Source of the DNA: Symbiodinium natans
Lineage: Eukaryota; Sar; Dinophyceae; Suessiales; Symbiodiniaceae
Direction: 5' to 3'
NCBI GenBank assembly: GCA_905221605.1
Contig: CAJNDS010000121.1
Coordinates: forward strand, 142,501 to 152,500
DNA: 10,000 bases
Made by a program: the position numbers and the translations under genes. The notes below the pieces were generated by a model, which ran no database searches, was not told the DNA's origin, and saw only the letters and a list, made by a program, of their open reading frames with translations. Positions 1-5,760 of the stretch are shown piece after piece (position 1 is the stretch's first letter; each line of letters opens with the position of its first letter).

Positions 1-143
1 AGGGCGGGGAACCAAACACTCAAACAAGGACTTTTCTTAACAAAGCGCCTAACCCCTTTGAAAAAAATAACACACACACACACACACAAACATATGCAAA
101 AACACAACACTAACAACCAACAGGAATCATAATCCTTATCTCG
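1..143. other. AT-rich unique sequence with a (CA)n microsatellite
   Basis: A (CA)n run lies at about 69-88 after an A tract. No gene is visible. Confidence 0.6.
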
Positions 144-206
144 ACCCTAAACCCTGAACCCAAAACCCTAAACCCTAAACCCCAAACCCTAAACCCTAAA
201 CCCTAC
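144..206 (-). repeat. CCCTAAA-type array (degenerate)
   Basis: About eight 7-mer units with substitutions, CCCTAAA on the plus strand. It adjoins the candidate exon at 207-296 at its donor side. Confidence 0.9.
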
Positions 207-296
207 AGACCAAAAGGCGATCTGACCAGAGGGCTCCTTGAAGTGTGCGTTGGCCGAGGGCATCTTTAACTCCCCGGGCTGGCAGCAGCCGATATC
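207..296 (-). CDS. Candidate mini-exon, unknown protein
   Basis: A 90-nt island open on the minus strand between a C-rich tract with CCCAG|G acceptor (the poly-G of the plus strand at 307-329) and a TCT|GTAGGG donor. It is phase 0 on both sides, 30 codons. The peptide begins DIGCCQPGELKMPSANAHF and ends KEPSGQIAFWS. It has mixed, globular-looking composition with GC-biased third positions. The acceptor has the AG|G form seen at the kinase exons. No family is recognised. A second frame is also open across the island (starting PGYRLLPARGVK), so the reading frame rests on the better splice signals and composition. Confidence 0.45.
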
Positions 297-339
297 CTGG
301 GCTTCTGGGGGGGGGGGGGGGTTGGGGGGTTTTCGTTGT

Positions 340-374
340 CCTAAACCCTAAACCCTAAACCCTAAACCCTAAAC
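340..374 (-). repeat. CCCTAAA array
   Basis: Five clean units, then decayed units to about 410. A G tract (307-329) lies just before it. Confidence 0.9.
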
Positions 375-511
375 ACGAGCCTTAAAACCTAAAGCCTAAA
401 CCCGAAGGCTTAAAATTTTGGGGTTTGAGGGTTCTAGGGCTCTCTAGAGGAATTCCAGGGCTACTGTTCGCCTTTTCAGGGTTTCTGGGGCCTTGGGTCC
501 TCACGGCTTTG

Positions 512-633
512 GGATTTAGGGTTTAGGGTTTAAGGTTTAGGGTTTAGGGTTTAGGGTTTAGGGTTTAGGGTTTAGGGTTTAGGGTTTAGGGTTTAGGGTT
601 TAGGGTTTAGGGTTTAGGGTTTAGGGTTTAGGG
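512..633 (+). repeat. TTTAGGG array
   Basis: About 17 units, nearly perfect, G-rich strand on plus. The next array (775-833) is a decayed form of the same repeat. Confidence 0.95.
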
Positions 634-774
634 TATCGCTATCGGGACGAAGGTCGTCCTCCAAGAGTGAAACACTAAAAGCAGCCAGTCATACGAAGCC
701 GCTCAGGGAAATCTCAGTGTCATAGGAGTCCCCCCCCCAAGTCGCCCAGGTCACCCAAGTCGTTTAGAGGGGTT
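634..774. other. Complex island, coding status unclear
   Basis: Plus strand open as SLSGRRSSSKSETLKAASHT, stopping at the TAG in TCATAG. Minus strand open as TWVTWATWGGDSYDTEISLS on both sides of a single in-frame TGA. The T-W-x-T-W-x repeat comes from a 9-nt tandem motif. It could be a decayed exon or nothing. Confidence 0.25.
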
Positions 775-919
775 TCGGGTTTAGGGTTTCGGGTTTTGGG
801 TTTTGGGTTTGGGGTTTAGGGTTTGGAGTTTGGGGAGCTTCAGACTGGAAGAGGACCGGAGTGAAACCTTCGTATACTCTTCCGTGAATTGTTCTATTCG
901 TCTTACGTTATTTCATGAC

Positions 920-1044
920 TACTTGGAGGTGCGTGGGCACTTATAACCCCAATTCTAAGTCTGCTTAAAACCTACTTGGGGGACTTAGGGGGGCTTATAA
1001 GTATAGTTATACGGGGGGTTATAAGTGCCCAGAACCTCCGAGTA
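920..1044. repeat. Fold-back element (nested inverted repeats), MITE-like
   Basis: The outer arms 920-950 and 1013-1044 are inverted copies (TACT, GGAGGT, TGGGCACTTATAACCCC) with two or three mismatches. An inner pair, 939-961 with about 980-1002, re-uses the ACTTATAA...CCCC...TAAGTC sequence, so one arm can pair with two partners. GTATAGTTATAC (1001-1012) is a further small palindrome. Weak similarity extends outward beyond the arms. No coding potential is seen. Confidence 0.7.
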
Positions 1045-1158
1045 CATTATTCTGACATTACGGACCCCTATTACAGTGTCCCGTCATCAGTCACATCATT
1101 GTCGTACTACATTATCATGTTAGAACACCAAAAAGGAGGACCCTGAAGGAACAACAAC

Positions 1159-1231
1159 TAACCCTAAACCCTTAACCCTAGACCCTAAACCATAAACCCT
1201 AACCGAAAAACCCTAAACCCTAAACCCTAAA
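1159..1231 (-). repeat. CCCTAAA array (degenerate)
   Basis: About ten units with several substitutions, ending at the island that starts near 1233. Confidence 0.9.
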
Positions 1232-1232
1232 C

Positions 1233-1333
1233 TCTTTCAGCAAGTTCAGCCAAGATGCATCCGTCCAGAAGGGATGATTCGCCAGCGCAGCCTGGCAGAT
1301 GGTCCCAAGGTTTCGGGGTTTGAGACGTCGGGC
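1233..1333. other. Complex island with splice-like borders on both strands
   Basis: Plus strand: CTCTTTCAG, then a 69-nt open segment (1241-1309, QVQPRCIRPEGMIRQRSLAD and onward), then CCCAAG|GTTTCG. Minus strand: one frame gives ICQAALANHPFWTDASW and another GCILAELAER before GTTTAG. The latter resembles kinase subdomain IX but lacks the residues expected before it. Strand and frame are undecided. Confidence 0.3.
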
Positions 1334-1336
1334 TCG

Positions 1337-1499
1337 CCCTAAACCCTAAACCCTAAACCCTAAACCCTAAACCCTAAACCCTAAACCCTAAACCCTAAAC
1401 CCTAAACCCTAAACCCTAAACCCTAAACCCTAAACCCTAAACCCTAAACCCTAAACCCTAAACCCTAAACCCTAAACCGAACCCTAAACCCTAAACCCG
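1337..1499 (-). repeat. CCCTAAA array, long and nearly perfect
   Basis: About 23 units with only one or two variants near the right end. Opposite in orientation to the array at 1633-1733. Confidence 0.95.
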
Positions 1500-1632
1500 A
1501 AACTCAACGATCACGGAAGAGCGACATGGGGGTGCTCTTCAGCAGAACACGAAACCCCTCCAAAAGCCGGGACCATGGTAGGCATCCCCAAGAAAAGTCT
1601 CGTATCCATCCCAAGCCCCCCCCCTGAGCAAA
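1500..1632. other. Complex island, coding status unclear
   Basis: A unique 130-bp segment between oppositely oriented telomere-type arrays. Frames are open on both strands (minus, for example, LLEGFRVLLKSTPMSLFRDR then TGA). Nothing is recognised. Confidence 0.25.
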
Positions 1633-1733
1633 GGGTTTAGGGATTAGGGATTAGGGATTAGGGATTGGGGATTAGGGTTTAGGGTTTAGGGTTTAGGGTT
1701 TAGGGTTTAGGGTTTAGGGTTTAGGGTTTAGGG
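1633..1733 (+). repeat. TTTAGGG array with GGATTAG variant units
   Basis: Starts with a run of GGGATTA units and continues as TTTAGGG. It abuts the fold-back element at 1741. Confidence 0.95.
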
Positions 1734-1740
1734 ATTCCGG

Positions 1741-1863
1741 CTTTGTTAAGTGGGCGGCTGTCAGAGTTATGGTCCCTTTTGGGGGTGAACTAAATATTAG
1801 GTGCCGTAGTATCATAGGGATCCAAAAGAAGGGACCATCAGTTTGACAACCGCCCAAGCAAAG
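1741..1863. repeat. Fold-back element, hairpin of about 42-nt arms and 38-nt loop
   Basis: Arm 1741-1783 (CTTTG, GGGCGG, TGTC, ATGGTCCC, TTTTGG) is the inverse of 1822-1863 with small bulges. The loop is AT-rich. The shape is like a MITE or a pre-miRNA-type fold-back. It is unrelated in sequence to the hairpin at 920-1044. Confidence 0.7.
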
Positions 1864-1905
1864 TGCCTTATGCCGTCGCTTTGGGGCTTTGGGGCTCAGG
1901 GGTCT

Positions 1906-1981
1906 GGGGGGGGGGGGGGGGGGGGAGGGAGGGGGCGGGGGGGGCGGGGGGGGGGGGGGGGGGGGGTGGGGGCGGGGGGGG
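1906..1981 (+). repeat. Poly-G tract
   Basis: About 75 bp almost wholly G with a few A, C and T interruptions. It has strong potential for G-quadruplex formation and is also a likely place for sequencing or assembly error. Confidence 0.9.
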
Positions 1982-2017
1982 AGTTGTCAAAGTAGCACCC
2001 TAAACCCTAAACCCTAG

Positions 2018-2069
2018 ACCCTGCTGGAGAGTTCACATCTGGAGAGATCCTACTTCCAAGCCTACCTTG
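2018..2069 (+). other. Possible plus-strand mini-exon
   Basis: Between ACCCTAG and CTTG|GTTTAG the plus strand reads TLLESSHLERSYFQAYL, an amphipathic-helix-like peptide. The minus frames checked stop early. Short, no family. Confidence 0.25.
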
Positions 2070-2204
2070 GTTTAGGGTTTGGGGGCTTAGGCTCTGAAAT
2101 TTCGGGTTTGGCTAGCGTTTAGGGTTTAGGGTTTTTGGGTTTGGAGTTTAGGGTTGTTTGGTTTAAAGTTTAGGGTTTAGGGTTTCAGGTTTGGAGCTTA
2201 GGGT
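2065..2204 (+). repeat. Degenerate TTTAGGG-type array
   Basis: Mixed TTTAGGG, TTTGGGG and TTTGGAG units broken by substitutions. Confidence 0.75.
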
Positions 2205-2404
2205 GTAGGTGAGTTCAGAGTTTCAGCTGTAGGGGTTGCAGATTAAGTTCGAGGCGCGAGAGTTATGGCGTTCTAGGGTTGACTGGAACCATGACAGACT
2301 GCTTACGCGTAGGGTTTAGGGGGTGTATCTTAGGTCCAAAGCCACCAAAAGCCCTTGAAACCCGACCCCACAAAATCCTTACACCTTGAACCCTCATCAT
2401 GATA
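2205..2404. other. Unique sequence with scattered repeat remnants
   Basis: Degenerate TTTAGGG-like words and unique sequence. No reading frame, splice-bounded island or inverted repeat stands out. Confidence 0.4.
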
Positions 2405-2452
2405 TTAAACCCTAAACCCTAAACCCTAAACCCGAAACCCGAAACCCGAAAC
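2405..2452 (-). repeat. CCCTAAA/CCCGAAA array
   Basis: Clean CCCTAAA units followed by a short run of CCCGAAA variants. Confidence 0.9.
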
Positions 2453-2551
2453 CTCTGGTTCTTGTGATTTGAGGCCCTTGGTGGTTGGGAGCCCCTACAA
2501 GAAAGCCCTAAGGCATAAAGCTGGACACACTCTCCGACTACTTGCTCAAGA

Positions 2552-2653
2552 ACCCCAAAAGAATATTAAAAAAAACAATACTCCCTATATTAACCTTATA
2601 AGGACCCCAAAAAGAAATCTAAAAATAGTACTCCCTATATTAACCTTAGAAGG
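2552..2653. repeat. Two-copy tandem repeat of about 51 bp, AT-rich
   Basis: ACCCCAAAA, then an A-rich stretch, then TACTCCCTATATTAACCTTA and AGG occurs at 2552-2603 and again at 2604-2653. This AT-rich island has no convincing reading frame, apart from a long weak frame on the plus strand from 2469. Confidence 0.75.
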
Positions 2654-2711
2654 AAGAACATGTCTTTATTTTTTTTTGGGGGGGGGGTTCTTAGGCAATT
2701 GGTAGACTCAC

Positions 2712-2804
2712 AGTCCGAGTCACGGCGTCGATTCGTCTCGCAGGGTCCAGGGCCAGCGTCTCCTGCGGCTTCGGCCACGGCACCGAAGTCCAACCCAGCA
2801 GACC
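2712..2804 (-). CDS. Candidate mini-exon, unknown protein
   Basis: A 93-nt minus-strand open segment between GCTTAG|GG (acceptor, inside CCCTAAGC-type repeat) and T|GTGAGT, a consensus donor at 2706-2711. Phase 1 on both sides. The peptide is small-residue rich and acidic (GLDFGAVAEAAGDAGPGP, then CETNRRRDSD). The plus strand is also open over the same island after TTCTTAG at 2691-2694 (QLVDSQSESRRRFVSQGPGP and onward), with Ser/Pro/Ala-rich composition. The strand is therefore uncertain; the GTGAGT donor tips it to minus. Confidence 0.35.
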
Positions 2805-2911
2805 CTAAGCCCTCAGCCCTAAGCCCTAAGCCCCAAGCCCTAAACCCGAAGCCCTAAGCCCTAAGCCCTAAACCCTAAGCCCTAAGCCCTAAGCCCGAAA
2901 GCGTTCTAAAC

Positions 2912-2945
2912 CCTAAAGAAAGCTCGCTTGCAAACTTCAAGCCCC
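2912..2945 (-). pseudogene. Decayed copy of the 3034-3080 mini-exon
   Basis: This shares GLKFASE with the downstream copy, then breaks because 13 nt present at 3034-3080 are absent, shifting the frame. The donor AAG|GTTTCG is replaced by TAGGGTTTAG. It may equally be the ancestral form, with the other copy carrying an insertion. Confidence 0.3.
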
Positions 2946-3033
2946 CTGAGAGCCCCAAGCCCTAAACCCGAAGCCCCAAGCCCTAAGCCCTAAGCCCTAA
3001 ACCCTAAGCCCTAAGCCCGAAAGCGTTCGAAAC

Positions 3034-3080
3034 CTTAAAGAAAGCCCTCTCAAGACCCTCGCTTGCAAACTTCAAGCCCC
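3034..3080 (-). CDS. Candidate mini-exon, intact copy of a tandem duplicate
   Basis: A 47-nt minus-strand segment between CTCTCAG (acceptor) and TTTAAG|GTTTCG (donor), reading GLKFASEGLERAFFK with two leading bases. It lies in the second unit of a 122/135-bp tandem duplication. The other copy (about 2912-2945) has lost 13 nt within the exon and the AAG|GT donor (now TAGGGTTT), so it is frameshifted and probably not spliced. No family is recognised. Confidence 0.35.
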
Positions 3081-3151
3081 CTGAGAGCCCCAAACCTGAA
3101 CCCTGAGCCTCCTGAAGCTCCCGCGTCCGTGAACTCAGCCCTAAACCCACT

Positions 3152-3234
3152 TAGGGGGTTTCGGGTTTAGGGTTTAGGGTTTAGGGTTTAGGGTTTAGGG
3201 TTTAGGGTTTAGGGTTTAGGGTTTAGGGGTTTAG
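3152..3234 (+). repeat. TTTAGGG array
   Basis: About eleven units. A 66-bp complex island (3235-3300, with TATATAG and no firm gene) separates it from an inverted array. Confidence 0.95.
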
Positions 3235-3300
3235 GGGCGACTAGGGCCCCCTTTTTTCTGTATATAGTACGGCACCCTCAAAGGAGGACCGCAAAAGTGA

Positions 3301-3389
3301 CCCTAAACCCTAAACCCTAAACCCTAAACCCTAAACCCTAAACCCTAAACCCTAAACCCTAAACCCTAAACCCTAAACCCTAAACCCTG
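3301..3389 (-). repeat. CCCTAAA array
   Basis: About twelve near-perfect units, opposite to the preceding array, so the two with the spacer can form a long inverted repeat. Confidence 0.95.
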
Positions 3390-3474
3390 ATTCTTTTTTT
3401 CCACTTTGGGGCTCTGGGGGCTTTTGGGGTTGTTTTTCGGCTCTCGGGCTTGAGGTTTTTTGGGGCTCCAGGGC

Positions 3475-3604
3475 TTTGGGGTTTAGGGTTTAGGGTTTAA
3501 GGTTTAAGGTTTACCCCAAACCCTAAACCCTAAACCCTAAACCTGAACCCTAAACCCTAAACCCTAAGCCCTAAACCCTAAACCCTTACCCTAAACCCTA
3601 AACC
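3475..3604. repeat. Head-to-head TTTAGGG / CCCTAAA junction
   Basis: TTTAGGG/TTTAAGG units to 3512 change directly into CCCCAAACCCTAAA units with no spacer: an immediate strand switch. Confidence 0.9.
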
Positions 3605-3756
3605 GTTTTAGGGCGCATTGAGGGCTTTGGGGCTTTTGTCATTCGCTGCGTTCGGGGGCTTAGGGTCGTAGTTTGAGGTTGGGGCTTGCGGCGTGCCGTT
3701 GAGGGCTTAGGGGGGCTGAGGGTCTGTGTACGGGCTTTGGGGGGCTGGTACTCAAC
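3605..3756. other. G/T-rich degenerate sequence
   Basis: GGGCTTTGGGG-like words and unique bases, probably an old decayed array. No gene is visible. Confidence 0.5.
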
Positions 3757-3915
3757 CCTGAACCCTAAACCCTAAACCCTAAACCCCAAACCCTATACCC
3801 CAAACCCCAAACCCCAACCCTGAAACCCCAAGCCCAAGCCCTAAACCCTAAACCCCAGACCCATACCCCCCAAACCCCCAAACCACCCTAAACCCTAAAC
3901 CCTAAACCCTAAACC
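3754..3915 (-). repeat. CCCTAAA/CCCCAAA array (degenerate)
   Basis: Mixed units with C-rich variants, ending at the candidate exon donor at 3927. Confidence 0.85.
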
Positions 3916-3926
3916 AATCTCCCCAC

Positions 3927-3975
3927 CTTGAGGAGCTGCCCCGCTAGTGGACACCGGCGTTTTGGTCCGAGGACC
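3927..3975 (-). CDS. Candidate mini-exon, unknown protein
   Basis: A 49-nt minus-strand island between CTCAAACAG (acceptor) and CTCAAG|GTGGGG (donor). Open as GPRTKTPVSTSGAAPQ or, in another frame, as VLGPKRRCPLAGQLLK. The splice borders are good but the segment is too short for any family call. Confidence 0.3.
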
Positions 3976-3989
3976 CTGTTTGAGGGCTT

Positions 3990-4337
3990 GGGTTTTAAGG
4001 GTTTAGGGTTTAGGGTTTAGGGTTTAGGGTTTAGGATTTAGGGTTTGGAGCTTAGGGTTTAGGGTTTAGGGTTTGGAGCTTAGGTTTAGGGTTTGTGGGC
4101 TTAAGTTCTACGGAATGGGGTTTTGAGTTTGTGGCTTTAGAGCGGAGTCTTCAGGGTGCTTAGGGTTGGGGTTTTTGGGCTTTTGAGTTTAGGGCTTGGG
4201 GGTTTGGGGTTTAGGGGTTTGGGGTTTAGGGTTTAGGGTTTAGGGTTTAGGGTTTAGGGTTTAGGGTTTAGGGTTTAGGGTTTAGGGTTTAGGGTTTAGG
4301 GTTTAGGGCTTAGGGCTTAGGGCTTAGGGCTTCAGGG
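3990..4337 (+). repeat. TTTAGGG-type arrays with variant blocks
   Basis: Clean TTTAGGG runs at about 3997-4035 and 4217-4308, TTTGGAGC and GGGCTTA variants, and a decayed middle (4085-4200). Confidence 0.85.
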
Positions 4338-4435
4338 AGTTGGAGCTCAGGACGTTGGGAAGGGTTTGGGCTTGAGAGCTTGAGGGTTTGCGAGGTTTAG
4401 GGAGCAGGCGCTCAAGGAAATGCGACTGGAATCCG

Positions 4436-4670
4436 TTTGGGGTTTGGGGTTTAGGGTTTGGGGTTTGGGGGTTTGGGGGGTTTGTGGGGTTTGTGGGGTT
4501 TGGGGGGTTTGTGGGGTTTGTGGGGTTTTTGTGGGGTTTGTGGGGTTTGTGGGGTCTGTGGGGTTTGTGGGGTTGTGGGGTTTGTGGGGTTTGTGGGGTT
4601 TGTGGGGTTTGTGCGGCTTGTGGGGTTTGTGGGGTTTGGGGGGTCTGTGGGGTCTGTGGGGTTTGGGGAC
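4436..4670 (+). repeat. TTTGTGGGG 9-mer minisatellite grading from TTTGGGG
   Basis: Starts as TTTGGGG/TTTAGGG and turns into a run of about 20 units of GGGGTTTGT with some CTGTGGGGT and TTGTGGGG variants. It has no stops in several frames, giving artefactual Val/Gly/Phe and Pro/Thr/Gln repeats. Confidence 0.9.
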
Positions 4671-4692
4671 TAGGGAAGGGAGTCCGAGGCAG

Positions 4693-4776
4693 CACCCATC
4701 TGACCTTCAATTCCGTGTGTCCATCTCAACACCTAAAAACCCCCATGCCCTAAACCCCGACATGAGTGACCCTTAA
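4693..4776 (+). other. Possible terminal exon on plus strand
   Basis: After GAGGCAG the plus strand reads HPSDLQFRVSISTPKNPHAL and then NPDMSDP, ending in TAA at 4774-4776. The frame runs on from repeat-derived open sequence to the left. An acceptor at 4691-4692 would make it a 27-residue tail. Confidence 0.2.
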
Positions 4777-4957
4777 GCCCCGAACGATGACTCCCAAAAT
4801 TCCTACAGGCCTTAGCCCGGAACCCTTGACTCTTTACCCCCTAAACCCCAAACCCCAAACCCTAAACCCCAAACCCCAACCAGTAACCCTAGGCCCTAAA
4901 CCCTAAACCCTAAACCCTAAACCCTAAACCCCAAACCCCAAACCCTACGCGCTAAAC
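4777..4957 (-). repeat. Decayed then clean CCCTAAA array
   Basis: Unique or decayed sequence to about 4837, then CCCTAAA and CCCCAAA units to 4947. Confidence 0.8.
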
Positions 4958-5017
4958 CTCCGAGCGCCTGCCCCCTGAGCTGGCCATTTCGAAGTAGGAC
5001 ACTTGCTCCGCTGGGGC
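4958..5017 (-). CDS. Candidate mini-exon, unknown protein
   Basis: A 60-nt minus-strand segment between GAGAG|GCC (AG|G acceptor) and GAG|GTTTAG (donor), phase 0 on both sides. It reads 20 residues, APAEQVSYFEM then ASSGGRRSE. In this frame a TGA lies one codon before the acceptor, as expected if the upstream sequence is intron. The other frames are also open, so the frame is not proven. Confidence 0.35.
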
Positions 5018-5037
5018 CTCTCAACATTACGAACATA

Positions 5038-5105
5038 GGGCTTAGGGTTTAGGGTTTAGGGTTTAGGGTGAGGGGTTAGGGTTTAGGGTTTAGGGTTGAG
5101 GGTTT
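5038..5105 (+). repeat. TTTAGGG/TTGAGGG array
   Basis: About nine mixed units. It is followed by an AC-rich unique stretch (5106-5215) with no visible gene. Confidence 0.9.
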
Positions 5106-5215
5106 ACGCCTTTGATACCCCAAAGAGAATAGAATCCCCCAAAAAGAGACCCCCAAAAAAGGTACCCCCAATTTCGGAAACCCCCACATGGAGGCCGCGA
5201 GGTTGCGGCTCGCGT

Positions 5216-5415
5216 TTCGGGTTGTAGTCTTCGGGTTGAGGGCTTAGGGAGGGTTCAGGGTTTAGGGGGGGTTTAGGGTTGAAGGTTTGAGGGTCGCAGA
5301 CTTGGGGTTGAGGGTTGAAGGCTTAGGGTTGAGGGTTGAGCGCCCCGTGTTTGAGGGTTAGGGTTGAGGGTTGAGGGCTTCGGGTTGAGGGGTTGAGGGT
5401 TGAGGGCTTAGGGTT
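5216..5415 (+). repeat. TTGAGGG-variant array, insertion site of the LTR element
   Basis: Mostly GGGTTGA units with TTTAGGG and TTTGAGG variants. The LTR element interrupts it at 5415, and the array resumes at 6928-6962 with the same TTGAGGG variant. Confidence 0.9.
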
Positions 5416-5711
5416 TGTGTAACTTGAAGTTGGTCATGCAAACCGACCTTTGCCTCATAACACTGAGACCGATGCAACTGCTGACGCTGGTATCGTATGA
5501 GCTTTCGGAATTGCCAGCGACTCATGTCAGAAGCCATCTTTTGTCTCCAGGTGCGCTTCATTGGCTTCGGGTGCCTAGGGCTCTGCGGCTCTATTGCCAC
5601 ATCTGTGGCCTTGAGCCCTCACACCAGCAAGAGAGCAGAATCATTCGACCCGAAAGAAGGGTCAACCGCGCAATACTCCACTGCCTCTTACCGTAGACGT
5701 GGAGATCCACA
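5416..5711 (-). repeat. 3' LTR of the TRIM-like element
   Basis: Left-hand copy of the 296-bp repeat. It contains the same start of the ORF as the other LTR, but here the frame runs on into the TTGAGGG-type flank and stops at 5358, so that extension is a by-product. The purine tract AAAGCGGGGGG (minus strand, 5712-5722) abuts its outer TG, as expected for plus-strand priming. Confidence 0.85.
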
Positions 5712-5722
5712 CCCCCCGCTTT
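5712..5722 (-). other. Polypurine tract of the LTR element
   Basis: The minus strand reads AAAGCGGGGGG directly before the TG of the 3' LTR. This position and composition are those of a primer for plus-strand DNA synthesis, and it fixes the element's orientation together with the ORF. Confidence 0.6.
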
Positions 5723-5760
5723 GCGAGCATGGGGATGTGAGCAACGATTTCGGATCTCCA

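Larger units (their letters stand above)
2829..3085. repeat. Two-copy tandem duplication, units of 122 and 135 bp
   Basis: Unit one is 2829-2950 and unit two is 2951-3085. Both pass through CCCTAAGC-type repeat, then CCCGAAAGCGTTC, then CTTGCAAACTTCAAGCCCC and CTGAG. They differ by a few substitutions and a 13-nt indel. Confidence 0.8.

Noticed and set aside
2469-2705. 78-codon plus-strand frame
   Set aside because: It crosses an AT-rich tandem repeat and a G tract, has low-complexity composition and no splice or start context in its favour.
4324-4776. Overlapping open frames of Val-Gly-Phe or Pro-Gln-Thr repeats on both strands
   Set aside because: By-product of the TTTGTGGGG minisatellite; only the short non-repeat tail at 4693-4776 is kept as a weak possibility.
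5358-5600. 80-codon minus-strand frame at the left LTR
   Set aside because: It is the LTR-encoded start of the element ORF repeated in the 3' LTR, running into repeat; not a separate gene.
5690-5700. CCGTAG as a trace of the dinoflagellate spliced leader
   Set aside because: Only six bases agree and the rest of the leader is absent; the same bases recur in the other LTR simply because it is a duplicate.
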